Of a stretch of DNA of 64,000 nucleotides, positions 22,731 to 35,014 are shown one piece after another (within the stretch, counting starts at the first letter, position 1; the number at the start of each line of letters is the position of its first letter). The notes beneath the pieces were generated by a model. The model was given only the letters and a program-made list of their open reading frames with translations. It ran no database searches and had not been told where the DNA came from. The stretch covers positions 21,080,119 to 21,144,118 of the forward strand of contig CM077648.1 of the NCBI GenBank assembly GCA_039707465.1, in the 5' to 3' direction. A program made the position numbers and the translations under genes. Source of the stretch: Rhabdophis nuchalis (taxonomy: Eukaryota; Chordata; Lepidosauria; Squamata; Natricidae).

Positions 22731-22911
22731 ATTAATTTATCATCACAATTGAGTCCAAAATTTTGGTTGCGAAGCAAGAGCATTGTTAAATGAGTTTCAC
22801 CACATTTTAAAAGATGGCCACTCCCACCCTGTCACATGACTGCCAAGCCACGCCCACAAAATAGGCCACACCTACAGAATAGGTTCTAAAAAAATTTGAA
22901 ACCCACCACTG
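22499..22911. mobile_element. hAT-like element nested in the TIR element
   Basis: Ends are CAGTGGTGGGTTTC and GAAACCCACCACTG, a perfect 14-bp inverted repeat. The flanking 8-bp duplication CGTGCAGA is exact (22491-22498 and 22912-22919). It contains an (AAAG)n tract and GCCACGCCCAC motifs. Confidence 0.85.
22651..22731. repeat. (AAAG)n microsatellite
   Basis: About 80 bp of GAAA tetranucleotides inside the nested hAT-like element. Confidence 0.95.
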
Positions 22912-23069
22912 CGTGCAGATGACTTGGGATGCCTGCTGAGTGCTCCTGGGGGCTGGAGAGAGCAAAAAACAGACACACGGAGGCCTAAACAATTTTTTTC
23001 TTGCTTTTCTCTTCGAAATCTTGGTGCGTCTTATTCTCTGGTGCATTTTATAGTCCAAAAAATACGATA

Positions 23070-24730
23070 AATATTACTATTTAAAGGCACTTTGGGGAGA
23101 AAAAACTATGATGATTTAAAATTGCAAAGCTGAAGCCTGCAAGAGGATGTCATTTTCTCCTTCCTGCTAGTTTATAAAAAATGGGGAAACAGCAAGCAGC
23201 TGGAAAGGTACAGAAGTTGCAACAATTGATGAAGACTATAGCTCTGCAGGACAAAGTTTAACATTCTTAAAATAAACGCTTTAGTTGCCTGACCATTCTT
23301 CAGGTGAGAGCTTCAAGCTGGCTATATTTAGGAGATAACAAGGCAAACAGCCAACAAGTCAAGGAACCAATCAGGAAAGCCTAAGCAGAAACAATGAGAA
23401 TGAGATTCTGGAGGATAAAAAGAACCTAATTTGGGACAAAAAATCCAGAGGGCATTCCATTATCACATTTCTCCAGATCCCTCATTGCACCTACTTGCAT
23501 AAATTATCTAATTGGGGCCCCATTTTGGGATTGACTTTCTAAATAGAAAATGCATTGTGTTAATCTGCTTGCACTCCTATTCAAGGAAAGGCTTTCTCAA
23601 TAGAATATATATGCTTGGTTGGAAAATGTTGCTTATTATATCAGTAAATTCATTTGATTTATCTGATGACCCATTTCGATGTCTTTGTCTGAACAACTTC
23701 ATAATAGAGGGTAAATTGGCATTGAAGTCTTCCTGACCAGAATCCAACTCCAAGTCACCTGTCATGGTGACTTTTGACACTAAGAATCATATTCAAGGAC
23801 CATTTCACTGAGAGTTTATTATTTTGTTTGCCTGTTTCTGCTAAGTATGGTTAACAGCTTAAGACATACTTGGCAGGGTTCCAAATAGCATCCAAAAGTA
23901 AATCAGAGTCCGAGGCAAAGTGTTGCTCATAGTTCCAATTTATTAAGAGAGCCATGTTGGCACATCTGGGAAAACCCAAATCTGAAAGCTTCCCTGTTTT
24001 CCCCACCTAGTTGAAAGTTCAACATCTTGCCCCCACACCCACAAGTTGATGACATGGCCCAATCTCCCACTGCCATGCTGGCAGTTCCATCCATCCAATG
24101 CCGGTCAGATACAGAGGTGCAGAGACAAAGGATGACCTTGACTTTATAGAAAGAATGTTGTTGTGGCTGCATAGTATGTGACTCCTTACAATCCCTTCCA
24201 TTTTCCCACAATAGAAAATGCATAGCAGAATAATAGAAAATGTGGCATGCCAAAGACCCAAAAGAAAAGATGGCTGCAGGCCTGATAGTACTGATGACCA
24301 TACCTAGCAGAAATAGGGGACAAGATAATAAACTGTCAGTGAAGTGGGCCTTGAATATGATTCTTAGTGTCAAAAGTCAGCATGACTATGGAGTTGGGTT
24401 AGGGTACACATAATCAGCCTCCGACCAATGGAAACATAATAAAAAGGAAGAAAGATGTTCTAATACAGAGACTTTGCATGTGTTTTTTATTTAAATGTCC
24501 ACTTTTCCTCTCCATCTTCCCCTTGGTAATGATCAAGACTGATCCCTGTATTGCTAAGAAAACATTTTGATAAAGTGTATCCTGAAGGTTCAACATATCT
24601 AACCTGTATATTAAAGGTTTCTAACTGGTTTTCTGAAGAGCCTCCCTTTCTTCCCTTCACCGTCCAATATTCCAGACCAAAAGCCATGACAGAAGACAGC
24701 CTTATCTCAAAGGATTTCTGTCAGTCTTCC
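23070..24730. other. No feature recognised
   Basis: AT-rich and single-copy-looking. The longest frame (148 aa, minus, 23927-24373) has no recognisable domain. Confidence 0.35.
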
Positions 24731-24734
24731 ATGT

Positions 24735-25264
24735 TTAATAATACAATAATAATACAATAATACAATAGCAGAGTTGGAAGGGACCTTGTAGGTCTTCTAG
24801 TCCAACCCCCTGTGTGGGCAGGAACCTTATACCATTTCAGACAAATGGCTATCTAACATCTTCTTAAAGACTTCCAGGTTTGGGGCATTCACAACTTCTG
24901 GAGGCAAGCTGTTCCAGAGGTTAATTGTTCTAACTGTCAGGAAATTTCTCCTTAGTTCTAAGTTGCTTCTCTCCTTGATTAGTTTCCACCCATTGCTTCT
25001 TGTCCTGCCCCCAGGTGCCTTGGAGAATAGTTTGACTCCCTCTTCTTCTTTGTGGCACCCTCTGAGATATCGGAACACTGCTATCATGTCTCCCCTGGTC
25101 CTTCTTTTTATTAAACTAGACATACCCAGCTCCTGCAACCGTTCTTCATATGTTTTAGTCTCCAGTCCCCTAATCATCTTGGTTGCTCTTCTCTGCACTC
25201 TTTCCAGAGTCTCCACGTCTTTTCTACATCGTGGAGTCTCCACGTCTTTTTCTACATCGTACAC
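24735..25264 (-). pseudogene. CR1 LINE 3' fragment: reverse transcriptase C-terminus
   Basis: The minus-strand frame (145 aa, 24827-25264) contains [22 protein letters not shown], then LFSKAPGGRTRSNGW and INLWNSLPPEVVNAP, matching the other CR1 copies. An AATAC/AATAA tract precedes the 3' end at 24738-24765. At the 5' end a block of about 28 bp (GGAGTCTCCACGTCTTTT...) is duplicated in tandem (25203-25260), which is why the frame repeats DVETPRCRK. Confidence 0.8.
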
Positions 25265-25378
25265 ATTTAACCCTGAGTTTCATGCATGGAATGAGCTTTT
25301 GGTCCGTGCTGTTCTTGCCTCACTAAAACCAAGTCTCCAATTTTGTGTATTGTTTTCTAAGATTAGTGCTCTTCAGTG

Positions 25379-25653
25379 CAGTGGTGGGATTCAAAAAATT
25401 TACTACCAGTTTTGTGGGCATGGCTTAGTAGGGATAGCAGGGGAAGGATACTGTAAAATCTCCATTCCCTCCCCATCCCAGGGGAAGGTTACTGCAAAAT
25501 CCCCATTCCCTCCCGATCAGCTGGGACTCGGGAGGTAGAGAATAAATGGGGGAGGGACCAGTCAGAGGTGGTATTTACCGGTTCTCCGAACTACTCAAAA
25601 TTTTCACTACCGGTTCTCCAGAACTGGTCAGACCCTGCTGAATACCACCTCTG
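25379..25653. mobile_element. hAT-like element with foldback right half
   Basis: Starts CAGTGGTGGGATTC and ends GAATACCACCTCTG. The flanks CTTCAGTG (25371-25378) and CTTCAATG (25654-25661) form a 7/8 target duplication. The right third is itself an inverted repeat (CAGAGGTGGTATT ... AATACCACCTCTG), and the middle has a tandemly repeated GGGGAAGGNTACTG block. Confidence 0.75.
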
Positions 25654-25720
25654 CTTCAATGTCAATGTTGAGTCCTTCTTTCTGGTGCATGCATTTTATC
25701 TCAAATAAGCACTAACTAAT

Positions 25721-25760
25721 ACACAGAGAGAGACAGAGACAGAGACAGAGACAGAGACAG
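25721..25760. repeat. (GACAGA)n microsatellite
   Basis: About six copies of the hexamer GACAGA. Confidence 0.9.
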
Positions 25761-25764
25761 AGTA

Positions 25765-27078
25765 AGGGAGAGGAGTCAAAAATAAAATGTATGGACAGTC
25801 CAATGCTCTACTTCCTAATAGAAATAAAATCTTGATCTATAGATGGTTTTTTGAAGCAATTTGAATGTTGCAAGCCCTGGACAATAAAGAGTAGACAAAT
25901 TAAAACACTTTTTCTAAATGCTGTATTGACTTTACATCAAAATTAACAACCAATGTACATCTGTCTCTTGCTTAAGTAGAAATAGCTTTCCCACATAACA
26001 CAATTGAAGCTTGAAAATTGATTAAACCAGAGACGTTGATGTCCTGCTACGTTTGTCTGTGTTGCTAGTTTTATGCTTTTTCAAGCAAAGTACAAACATG
26101 TGGGAGGTATTTCCTTAACATAGAAAGATACAAGGAGGGCGGGAGAGGGAGGGACAACAACATCTGGTACAGAAAAAGAGGAAACTTTCATCTTACAAAT
26201 GTGTTCGCTGGGGAATAACATGAGCTTTCTTTTTAAAAAAGAATCTGACTAACATCTAAGCGACTTACCAAAAATAGGTGCCTCTTTCCTTTTTAAAAGC
26301 CAAGAGTGAAACGCTATCCATTGGATAAAGGAAATATTATACAATGGGAGTCATTTAGAGCTCAGACTGCTACCAGTGAGATTTAATTTTGTCTGCCCGT
26401 GGGATTTCTGAAGCCTTTTAATGCAGGTGCCCCTTCTTTTTCATGGACTGAATATTAGATTCTTCTTTTTGGTTGGATGCTGGCCAGGCTGAACCCATAT
26501 TCTCTTCTCTGCAGTTGCTCTGCAGTCAATTGGTAAAAAAGCACCATTAGACCAATCCATAATAGATGAGAGGTAATAGCATCTTGTAGCCCCAGACCCA
26601 TCCTAGATATCTGCACTGGTTCCCCCTCCCCCTTTAAAAAAAAGACTGGATTAGTCCATGTGCCTAATACTTCTAAGCATGGATTCACACAGGTTGGGTA
26701 ACTTGATTGCACATTGTGGGAAATCTCACACTTTGTTGTTTCCCAGCATAGGAGCACTTTGGCCAACACAATGGGAGATAGTTCTCTCACCTTCTGAAGA
26801 TCTTTTGACCCCTTTGCGCCATTAGCCACATCCTGACTGTCCTTTCTTTCAAATTCTGGATGGTCAGTAGGATGTTGTTATTGTTGTTGTTGTTGTTGTT
26901 GTTGTTGTTAAATTTAAATATATGATTTTTGAAGGACTACCCTATTTTCTCTTGTCCTCTGTTTTTTTTCAAGCAAACCTTTAAGACTGCAACTAAGGCT
27001 GGATTTTCTTTCACATATATGCTTTTAGAACTTTAGAATTTCAATGATAGTAAGCATTGTAAATATGGCAGGTTTAGG
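25765..27078. other. No gene recognised; contains a (GTT)n tract
   Basis: AT-rich, single-copy-looking DNA apart from a (GTT)n microsatellite at 26877-26911. The 124-aa minus-strand frame at 26455-26829 has no recognisable domain. Confidence 0.35.
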
Positions 27079-27080
27079 AT

Positions 27081-27200
27081 CAATGGTGGGTTCCTACCAG
27101 TTTGGACCAGTTCAGCTGAACTTATAGTGGTTTGGCGGCTTGGATCACTGGAACCGGCAGCAACCCAGGTCTGCCACGCACCTGAACCGGTTCCCTGGGC
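27081..27200. mobile_element. hAT-like element, left part only
   Basis: CAATGGTGGGTTCCTACCAG and the following TTTGGACCAGTTCAGCTGAA match the left ends of the elements at 28551 and 11592. It breaks off at a GATATA repeat (27200-27230). Confidence 0.6.
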
Positions 27201-27246
27201 CGATATAGATATAGATATAGATATAGATAATACATTGTTGTGCTGA

Positions 27247-27385
27247 TAAATAAATAAGGGAGACTAGTATAGATCTATTTCAAGCTATTTAGCTCTCATC
27301 AGCTAGCCATACCATCCATCCATCCATCCATCCATCCATCCATCCATCCATCCATCCATCCATCCATCCATCCATCCATCCATCC

Positions 27386-27429
<44 letters not shown>
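27247..27429. repeat. SINE fragment followed by (CATC)n and (TATC)n
   Basis: GGGAGACTAGTATAGATCTA and TTTAGCTCTCATCAGCTAGC match the SINE-like module that is clustered at 31-33 kb (minus orientation here). It is followed by about 75 bp of CATC and 40 bp of TATC repeats (27314-27429). Confidence 0.75.
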
Positions 27430-28550
27430 GCCCCAAAACTGTGTATTTCACACGGAGAAGAATTCTAGTATCTTTCTTTTTAGGAATTAGCTAGGATCAG
27501 CAATTCATATCTGGTAGTTTATAAGGCCAAGAAAGTCAGCTTGTCCTCAGAAGCAGCAGAAATGAGCCAAAAGGTTTAAATAGATTATTCCAAGCCATTC
27601 TGCTGAATTATGATGCAAAATAACACCCTCTATTTATTCTTAGTTAATGAAATTCATTACCACAAACCAAGACAGCTGCAGCTTAACCTAGTGGGCTTCT
27701 AGATTTGGCTTATACCAGCGCATAATTTGCTGGATTTTGCAAGTTGGTTAAGAGCAGAATGGAGCTGCCACACTGAATATGCTGGTCAGTTGTTTGGCGG
27801 CTAACAATACTACACAGTGATTTGAAAGGGACAGGCAATGTTGACCAGCAACCTCAATCTGGAACAAGTATCTGAATCTGCTAAGGTTGGCTGAACAAGC
27901 TGTCCTGGGTCCTTTTTTGGAGAAGGTGCGGGGTATAAATTTGAATAAAATAAAATAAATAAATAAAATAAATAAGATAGACCTATATACAAGATGAATA
28001 TATTAACAGTGCATAGTTGTATAGAGAAAGGAGCAGTGTCACCGTTCCTTTGAATTTTCTACACGCACATCCCACCACTCAATACTATGGGGCAGAGGCC
28101 TAAGTCCATTTGAAGCAGTAAGCACTGAGATTCTTTCTGCCAATATTTTTGCAGGGATGTGTTATTCCCTTAGATGTGCATATAAGCTCTGTTCAAAAGT
28201 TCAGATCAACATAAGGAAGTTAATGGGGCATTTGCTTAAGACTCTCTTGTGACCCATAAAAAGCAGAACAATCCCAGGAAGAAGGATGAAATCCCAGGAA
28301 GATAATAAAAAACAGTAGATTCACTGTATTTTCAATGAGCTACCAGCCTCAATTGGTGGTTTGCATTTGACTCAAAAAAAAAACCCCAACACATTTTTGC
28401 GGGTCTATATTTAATAGATATTTTGGGACAAAGATACATAATCTATGTCTAGAGACACCCATACATAATCTTTGTCTCTGTGGACCAGTATTGGTCTGTC
28501 GCCTGTTAGGAAGCAGGCGAGCAAGCAAAGCTTTATCTGGGCATGTGTGG
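27430..28550. other. Mostly unassigned; LINE 3' tail at 27895-27978
   Basis: Within this stretch only 27895-27978 is assignable: GCTGTCCTGGGTCC followed by an AAATAAAT-type tail, matching the L2-like LINE end at 4.6 kb. The rest has no recognised feature. Confidence 0.45.
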
Positions 28551-28803
28551 CAAAGGTGGGTTTCCTCCCAGTTTGGGCAAACCTATAGTGGTTTTCCAGA
28601 CTGAGTCACTGGAACCAGAAGCGACCCAGGCCTGCCACGTCCCCGAACTGGATCCCCAGTCTCTTCTCCTGTCGCCAGTATGTTTCTCTGCATGCATAGA
28701 ACAGTTTTCAGTAAACTGAGCATGAGTTTGCAAAATTTTTGTGTGTGCACAAAATGCCCTCTCTCAGCAGACCAGTAGTAAACTGGTTAGGAACCCACCA
28801 CTG
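28551..28803. mobile_element. hAT-like element
   Basis: Ends CAAAGGTGGGTTTCC and GGAACCCACCACTG. Flanks ATGTGTGG and ACGTGCAG agree at 5 of 8 positions, all differences being transitions, so they are compatible with an old duplication. No coding capacity. Confidence 0.6.
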
Positions 28804-28809
28804 ACGTGC

Positions 28810-29365
28810 AGGAAAAGAATAGAATAGAATAGTTGGAATGGACCTTGGAGGTCTTCTAGTCCAACCTTCTGCTTATGCAGGAACCCCTATACCACTTCAG
28901 ACAAATAGTTATCCAGCATCTTCTTAAGAACTTCCAGTATTGGAGCATTCACAACTTCTGGAGACAAGTTGTTCCACTGATTAATTGTTCTAATTGTCAG
29001 GAAATTTCTCCTTAGTTCTAAGTTGCTTCTCTCCTTGATTAGTTTCCACCCATTGCTTCTTGTACTACACTCAGGTGCTTTGGAGAATAGCTTGAGTCCC
29101 TCTTCTTTGTGGTAGCTCCTAAGATATTAGAAACACTGCTATCAGGTGGCCCCTAGTCCCTCTTTTCATCAGACTAGACATATCCCATTCCAGCAACCTT
29201 TCTTTATATGTTTTAGTCTCCAGTCTCCTAACTATCTTTGTTGCTCTTCTCTGCACTCTTTCTAGAGTCTCAACATCTTTTTTACACCGTGGCGACCAAA
29301 ACTGGATGCAGTATTCCAAGTGTGGCCTTACCAAGGCATTATAAAGTGGTATTAACACTTCACAT
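28810..29365 (-). pseudogene. AATAG microsatellite plus CR1 LINE 3' fragment
   Basis: AGAATAGAATAG (28818-28831) leads into the minus-strand CR1 3' UTR. The RT C-terminus is readable as [20 protein letters not shown] followed by [17 protein letters not shown] (29119-29358). A frame disruption separates it from the more distal part, so it is a pseudogene. A short hAT-like end (GGTTGGGGACCACTG) follows at about 29412-29426. Confidence 0.8.
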
Positions 29366-29429
29366 CTAGGTTTCGTGTGAAACTATGAAACTGGTCCCTG
29401 GTGGTCAGAAAGGTTGGGGACCACTGTTA

Positions 29430-30998
29430 ACTCTAGATCTTTTCAAACTTTATGACCCAATAATATTTAATATTTAACTATAAACATATGGAAGTCATTT
29501 TCATTTGTGTACTATTTTCAAAAAGGTGTTGATAAAAGTCCAAATCAAAATTCCTTTGATTTGCCCAGCAATTTTTGGAGAGTATGGTTATAGATGTGCC
29601 ATTTTAAAGGCTTAGAGTATAGCACCTGGCTAGCAACAGAATTGTGAACACCTGCAGTAAATTGTATCATTTTCAAGAAACTTTCTGAGCATAAATAGCC
29701 ACTGTAGAGATAAAAATAAAAATAAAACCCTGACAAGTTGCAAGCTTGGCCCCAAGTAAAACAAAAATATATTGGCTTTTTATCTGATTCAAATCGAGCT
29801 AATGTGCCACCTGTTTAAGCAGGCACTTCTTGCACTGACTGCTTTTCCTCTCGCTGCAAGTCAACACATACAGATAAGATTACGGACTCTCTGTTGCACT
29901 TGATTTTCATGCCATTTCAATAGCATATTAAGCTTCGAGCAGAGCAATACAAATAGGGGCAGGTAGAGGACATATGACACATATACACTTCTGCCCCAGA
30001 GTAATTCCATTTTTAAATGAGAGAAACACGAGAATGTTGCCAATATGTTGAACTACTGAGGGTGTTCAGCTTTCTGACAGTCCAATCCCTGTGAGCTGTT
30101 CTATTTATATATATATTTATTTCAGATCCTCTGCAGTATCATACCGTGAATGATTTGATAGCACCTTTCAATGTTTTTAAACCTTCCTTTAACTGCAGGA
30201 TCAAAGAGGACGAAACTTCTATCATGTAACACAGCCAGCTTCGGCAGTACAATATTCAGCACACCTGGCAATCTCGTATAGATCTAACCTGGGTGATGTT
30301 GGGTATTATCACTTCCAATTAACTTCAAAGATGTTGGATAGTAGCCTTCAGAGCAATCAGGTCTGGAAAGCTAGCAGGGAATCATCCGTTTGTATCAACT
30401 TAAGTCTCTTATCTCCATCAGCTCAGCTTACATTTTGAACTCACTTTAGCCACAGAATTACAACTGACTAGTCAAACAAATACTGCCCCAGAGTTTTGTA
30501 GCATAAAACATCCTCTGGTTTTTTAAAAAAATAAATAAAAAAAATCTAAAAATGAACTCCTACTATCAGACTGAAAACTGGAACATCTCCCTTAGTGCCG
30601 ATGGATTTAAGAGATCTAATAAGGCCAAGTAATCAGTTAATTAAATTCTATTTCTGAATGTTCTGACTACAAAAAAATGGAGATATCCTTTCAAAAGTAT
30701 CCTTTCAAAAAGGAAGCACTAGACACATGATCCGTTGCTCAGTTATTAAGAGAATACAATTTACATCTCAGAGCTAGTAAAATTGCATTAGTTTCAATGG
30801 TCTGGCTCTTCAGAGCAGCAACATGTTTTGTTTTCTAGGTTCATGTAAAATTTCATTAAAAGATGAGCTCCTATAAAGCATTTAAGAAAGGCATTGTGTT
30901 CATTTTTTAAGTGCACACTACTTTATTTCCTGCTTTTCTTTCCTTCAAACCTGGCTATGTAAACAAAAATAGCACACTAATTATATATAAAATAACCT
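29430..30998. other. No feature recognised
   Basis: AT-rich, no assignable repeat or gene. The small frames have no recognisable domain. Confidence 0.35.
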
Positions 30999-31000
30999 CT

Positions 31001-31228
<228 letters not shown>

Positions 31229-31392
31229 TTCACAACTTCCTGTTAGGGCCTCATTAAGGGAGGAGACATACTGTTTCCCTCTCTGCCTTTCGGCTCATCA
31301 CCAGAGACCATCTAGACAGAGAACCATGAATTACGTTGTGTAAATTTTTTTAGATATGTGTGTTAGTTTTATGAGCTGATCAATAAATTTAA

Positions 31393-31545
31393 ATTTGAGA
31401 GACCAAGATAGATCTATTTCGAGCTTATTAGCTCTCATCAGTTGGCCACACCCCACTGGGATTCGAACCGGGGCTGCAATGCATCCAAGGCAGAAGCCTA
31501 GCACTACAGCCTAACCGGCTCTACCCATTGCATCAGCTAAGACAG
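31393..31545 (-). mobile_element. tRNA-derived SINE, minus strand
   Basis: The reverse strand reads GGTTAGGCTGTAGTGCTAGG (box A-like), CCCCGGTTCGAATCCCAGTG (box B), then CTGATGAGAGCTAATAAGCT and AGATCTATCTTGGTCTCTC, ending in a TTTATTGATCAGCTCATAA tail shared with the neighbouring copies. Confidence 0.65.
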
Positions 31546-32126
31546 GAATATTTAGTATAGATAATTGTTTTCACAACTTCCTGTTAGGGCCCCATTAAGG
31601 GAGGAGACATACTGTTTCCCTCTCTGCCTTTCAGCTCATCACCAGAGACTATCTAGACAGCAAGCCAAGAGTTCTGTTGTGTAATTTTTTTTTATCAGCT
31701 CATGATCAGCTCATAAAAACTAACACACACACACATATATATGTCAGAGCACCTGGTATGCCCAAATATGGGAGGAAGGGAGCATACTGCTACCCATTTT
31801 GCCTTTCAGCTCCAACCTAGGAGCTTTCCAGGCGGGAAACCATTTTGTGTTGCATTTGTGCTGATAGATAAATAAATTTAATTTATTTATCTATCAGCAC
31901 AAATGCAATGTATGTATGTATGTATGTATGTATGTATGTATGTGTGTGTGTTTTGTGTGTATGTTAGGTTTTTGAATAATAAATAAATAAATAAGGGAGA
32001 CTAGGATAGATCTATTTCGAGCCGAAAGGCAGAAAAGGAAAGCAGTATGCTTCCTCCCTTAATTGAGGTTTACCAGGGTGTTGTGACACAAGCATATACT
32101 TATTTCCCCTGTCTCAGCTGATCAGG

Positions 32127-32294
32127 AGGAGAACCTGGTGGCTTAGTGGCTAAAACATCTGCCTAACATGGAATACAGCCCTGGTTCAAATCCCAGTAAG
32201 GGTATGGCTAGCTGATGAGAGCTAAAAAGCTTGAAATAGATCTACCCTAGTCTCCTTTATTTATTTATTCATCAGCTCAAAAACCTAACATACA

Positions 32295-32325
<31 letters not shown>
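32127..32325 (+). mobile_element. tRNA-derived SINE, plus strand, with (ACAT)n tail
   Basis: CTGGTGGCTTAGTGGCTAAA (box A-like) and CCTGGTTCAAATCCCAGTA (box B) are followed by GCTAGCTGATGAGAGCTAAA and CTACCCTAGTCTCC, a TTTATTTATT run and an ACAT microsatellite (32290-32327). Confidence 0.7.
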
Positions 32326-32326
<1 letters not shown>

Positions 32327-32335
32327 CATGAAAAC

Positions 32336-32339
<4 letters not shown>

Positions 32340-32389
<50 letters not shown>
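32340..32389. repeat. (GATA)n microsatellite
   Basis: Twelve pure GATA units. A separate (TG)n of about 40 bp lies at 32740-32780. Confidence 0.95.
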
Positions 32390-32535
32390 TTGTTTTTCAC
32401 AACTTCCTGTTAGGGCCCCATTAAGGGAGGAGACATACTGTTTCCCTCTCTGCCTTTCGGCTCATCACCAGAGACCATCTAGACAGAGAACCATGAATTG
32501 TTTTGTGTTAATTTTTTTAGATATGTGTGTTAGTT

Positions 32536-32734
32536 TTATGAGCTGATCAATAAATTTAAATTTGAGAGACCAAGATAGATCTATTTCGAGCTTATTAGCT
32601 CTCATCAGTTGGCCACACCCCACTGGGATGCCCCGGTTCGAATCCCAGTGGGGTGTGGCCAACTGATGAGAGCTAATAAGCTCGAAATAGATCTATCTTG
32701 GTCTCTCAAATTTAAATTTATTGATCAGGTCATA
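32536..32734. repeat. Head-to-head SINE palindrome
   Basis: Arms of about 94 bp (32536-32629 and 32642-32734) are nearly perfect reverse complements around a 12-nt centre. Both arms end at ATCCCAGTGGGGTG, just after the box B, so only one box B is kept intact at the centre. Confidence 0.8.
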
Positions 32735-32785
<51 letters not shown>

Positions 32786-33200
32786 TAGATTTTCAAGGGG
32801 GTACAAGACCAGCATATATATATATATATGTGTGTGTGTATATATAATTGTTTTCACAACTTCCTGTTAGTGCCCCATTAAGGGAGGAGACATACTGTTT
32901 CCTTCTCTGCCTTTCGGCTCATCACCAGAGACCATCTAGACAGAGAACCATGAGTTCCGTTGTGTAATTTTTTTTTAGATATGTGTGTTAGTTTTTATGA
33001 GCTGATCAACAAATTGTCTCTCAAATTTAAATTTATTGATCAGCTCATAAAAACTAACACATATGTATGTATATGTATATATATACATATATACATATAT
33101 ATATGCTTGTGTCACAACACCCTGGTAAGCCCCAATTAAGGGAGGAAACTGATCAGGATAGAACCAGTGGTCTGATGGCAATTACAACTGCCTCACATGT

Positions 33201-34518
33201 AGTACTTCCCTGGTTTGAATGTGAATGTGTCACGTGATCTTGATTCTATCCCTCTGTTTATGTAGCCTAGAACTGTGTTATATTCTCTCTACTGGGATTA
33301 TGTGCATGCATTTAGTTTGCTTGGCTGTTTGTTCTTACCTTTGAACATATGTTTTTTTCCCAGCTCTCCAATCTGCAAAATAACCCTGGCATATCCTTAA
33401 TATTGTCCCTTAACATATGTAGTATGTTCTCAAAAAGGTTTTTTTAAGCAACTTAGTGTGATACATTTAATATGGCAATAGAAAGCAACTGTGTGCCAAA
33501 GCAAACCATGCACAACTATTGATATAATTCTTTTTATTTGTTTATTATTTATTTCATTACAACAATTATGTGTTTTTCAGTTTTAATATAATTCTTAAAT
33601 GCAGCAAATTAATAAGACCTTCAGACAATGGTATAGCAGCTTCTGCGCTTTGAATACTCCTTTGGATGTTGGGAAACAATTTTCTCCTTTCCTTTCTTCT
33701 TTTAATAGATAAGAACCTGAAGAAAACAATCACATGGCTAAGCAAAATGTTTTACCATTTTTCTTCCTCTTCTTTCCCCATCCCCCTAGAGAAAGTGTCC
33801 AGGAGACAACAACTCCTTTTAGTTGCCAGAGCTGAGCTAAAGAGACACTGTGCAATTTCATTTTTACTACACAGTTACCTTAATATCATTTGGATAACAA
33901 ATTGACCTAACTCAATTACCCTTAATGTGCTCCTAGTGACTGAAAGTCAGAGTAACAAGGGAAAATATTAAGTGCTACTCAATCAGATTTAATTATTTTT
34001 TCCTTCCAGCTGCTCCATTATCATCTTTTCTCCAAATTTGTCACCCTGATCCAGGGTTTGCTATACTGCAGTGAAAGATGCATATAGGAAAGGGATCACA
34101 GGGAATCAAAATGGAGAACTCTAGGAGAACGGCCAGTGTGGCCATGAGGAAAGCCATTTATATTTTCCATAGCTATTTTAGATCGTTTGTTCTATTATAA
34201 AGCTATTCGTTCGGCAGAAATGCTGACCCCCGTGAAATTTTCAGACAAAAGATAATTATTTTATCCCACCCCTTCTAACTATTTTTATAATAAAAAATTT
34301 AAAATCCTTCTCTCCCCCTCCCTTTCTACTAGTCACTAATTTTATAGGAAAATGTATTGAAATAGGCCTCTTTCGTCATCAGGAGAAAGCAGAAAATGTA
34401 TATTATGATTTTGATCATTGTTTTCCTTAACGTGATGAATACATACATAGCCTCTCTGTATGCTGATTTATTTTAAACAATGATATAGTTATTAGGACTA
34501 TAATCCTAGTGTTGGGTT
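33201..34518. other. Mostly unassigned; short CR1 fragment at 33229-33275
   Basis: CACGTGATCTTGATTCTATC followed by CCTCTGTTTATG matches the CR1 copy at 40889-40930. The remainder is AT-rich with no assignable feature. Confidence 0.4.
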
Positions 34519-34519
34519 G

Positions 34520-34520
34520 G

Positions 34521-34566
<46 letters not shown>
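34520..34566. repeat. (AT)n microsatellite
   Basis: About 23 AT dinucleotides. Confidence 0.95.
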
Positions 34567-34569
<3 letters not shown>

Positions 34570-35006
34570 ATGATTACAAATGGTCTCTGTTACTTTAAGT
34601 GCTACAGTTGAATGTAATTGGCTGCTGTAATTAACTCAGCAATAAGAGGAGCACTGTTAGCTGACTGATTTGGCTGGCTTTGAACTGGAGATACTGTGGT
34701 ATCAGATTAGGTCAGCAGAACAAGGAAGGATTGTGGATTGCAACTGTAAGCTAACTGTTTTTGAGTTAAAGACTGTATTTGATTAAGGACGGACTATCAC
34801 TGATTGTGAAGCAGTAGTTTATTTTTCCTTCACAAGTACAGATACTTGTTTTTAACTATCAGTGTCTGTGACTCTATTAGTGTGGCAACGTTTCTCTTGC
34901 TGCAAATTCTTTTGCACAACTCTCTGTCTCCTAAAGTAGATATCTCCAACAATAGGCACCTATATTATACCAAGTACTTGGTGGCTCACAACCATATATG
35001 GGTGTA
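34567..35006. other. Unassigned; possible solo-LTR-like segment
   Basis: The segment has features reminiscent of an LTR (AATAAGAGGAGCACTG, later a T-rich block), but I see no convincing TG...CA ends or target duplication. It could equally be an unrelated dispersed repeat. Confidence 0.2.
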
Positions 35007-35014
35007 GAAGTATA

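Larger units (their letters stand above)
22207..23069. mobile_element. Terminal-inverted-repeat element with TA ends, interrupted
   Basis: The left end TATCGTACTTTTCGGAGTAT and the right end (reverse complement TATCGTATTTTTTGGACTAT) are inverted repeats beginning with TA, like Tc1/mariner-type elements. A shorter relative lies at 45607-46009. The interior has GGAGTGCTC-type motifs with no transposase. A hAT-like element with its own target duplication is inserted at 22499-22911. Confidence 0.65.

Noticed and set aside
34567..34960. Solo LTR
   Set aside because: No convincing terminal TG...CA ends or target duplication could be found.
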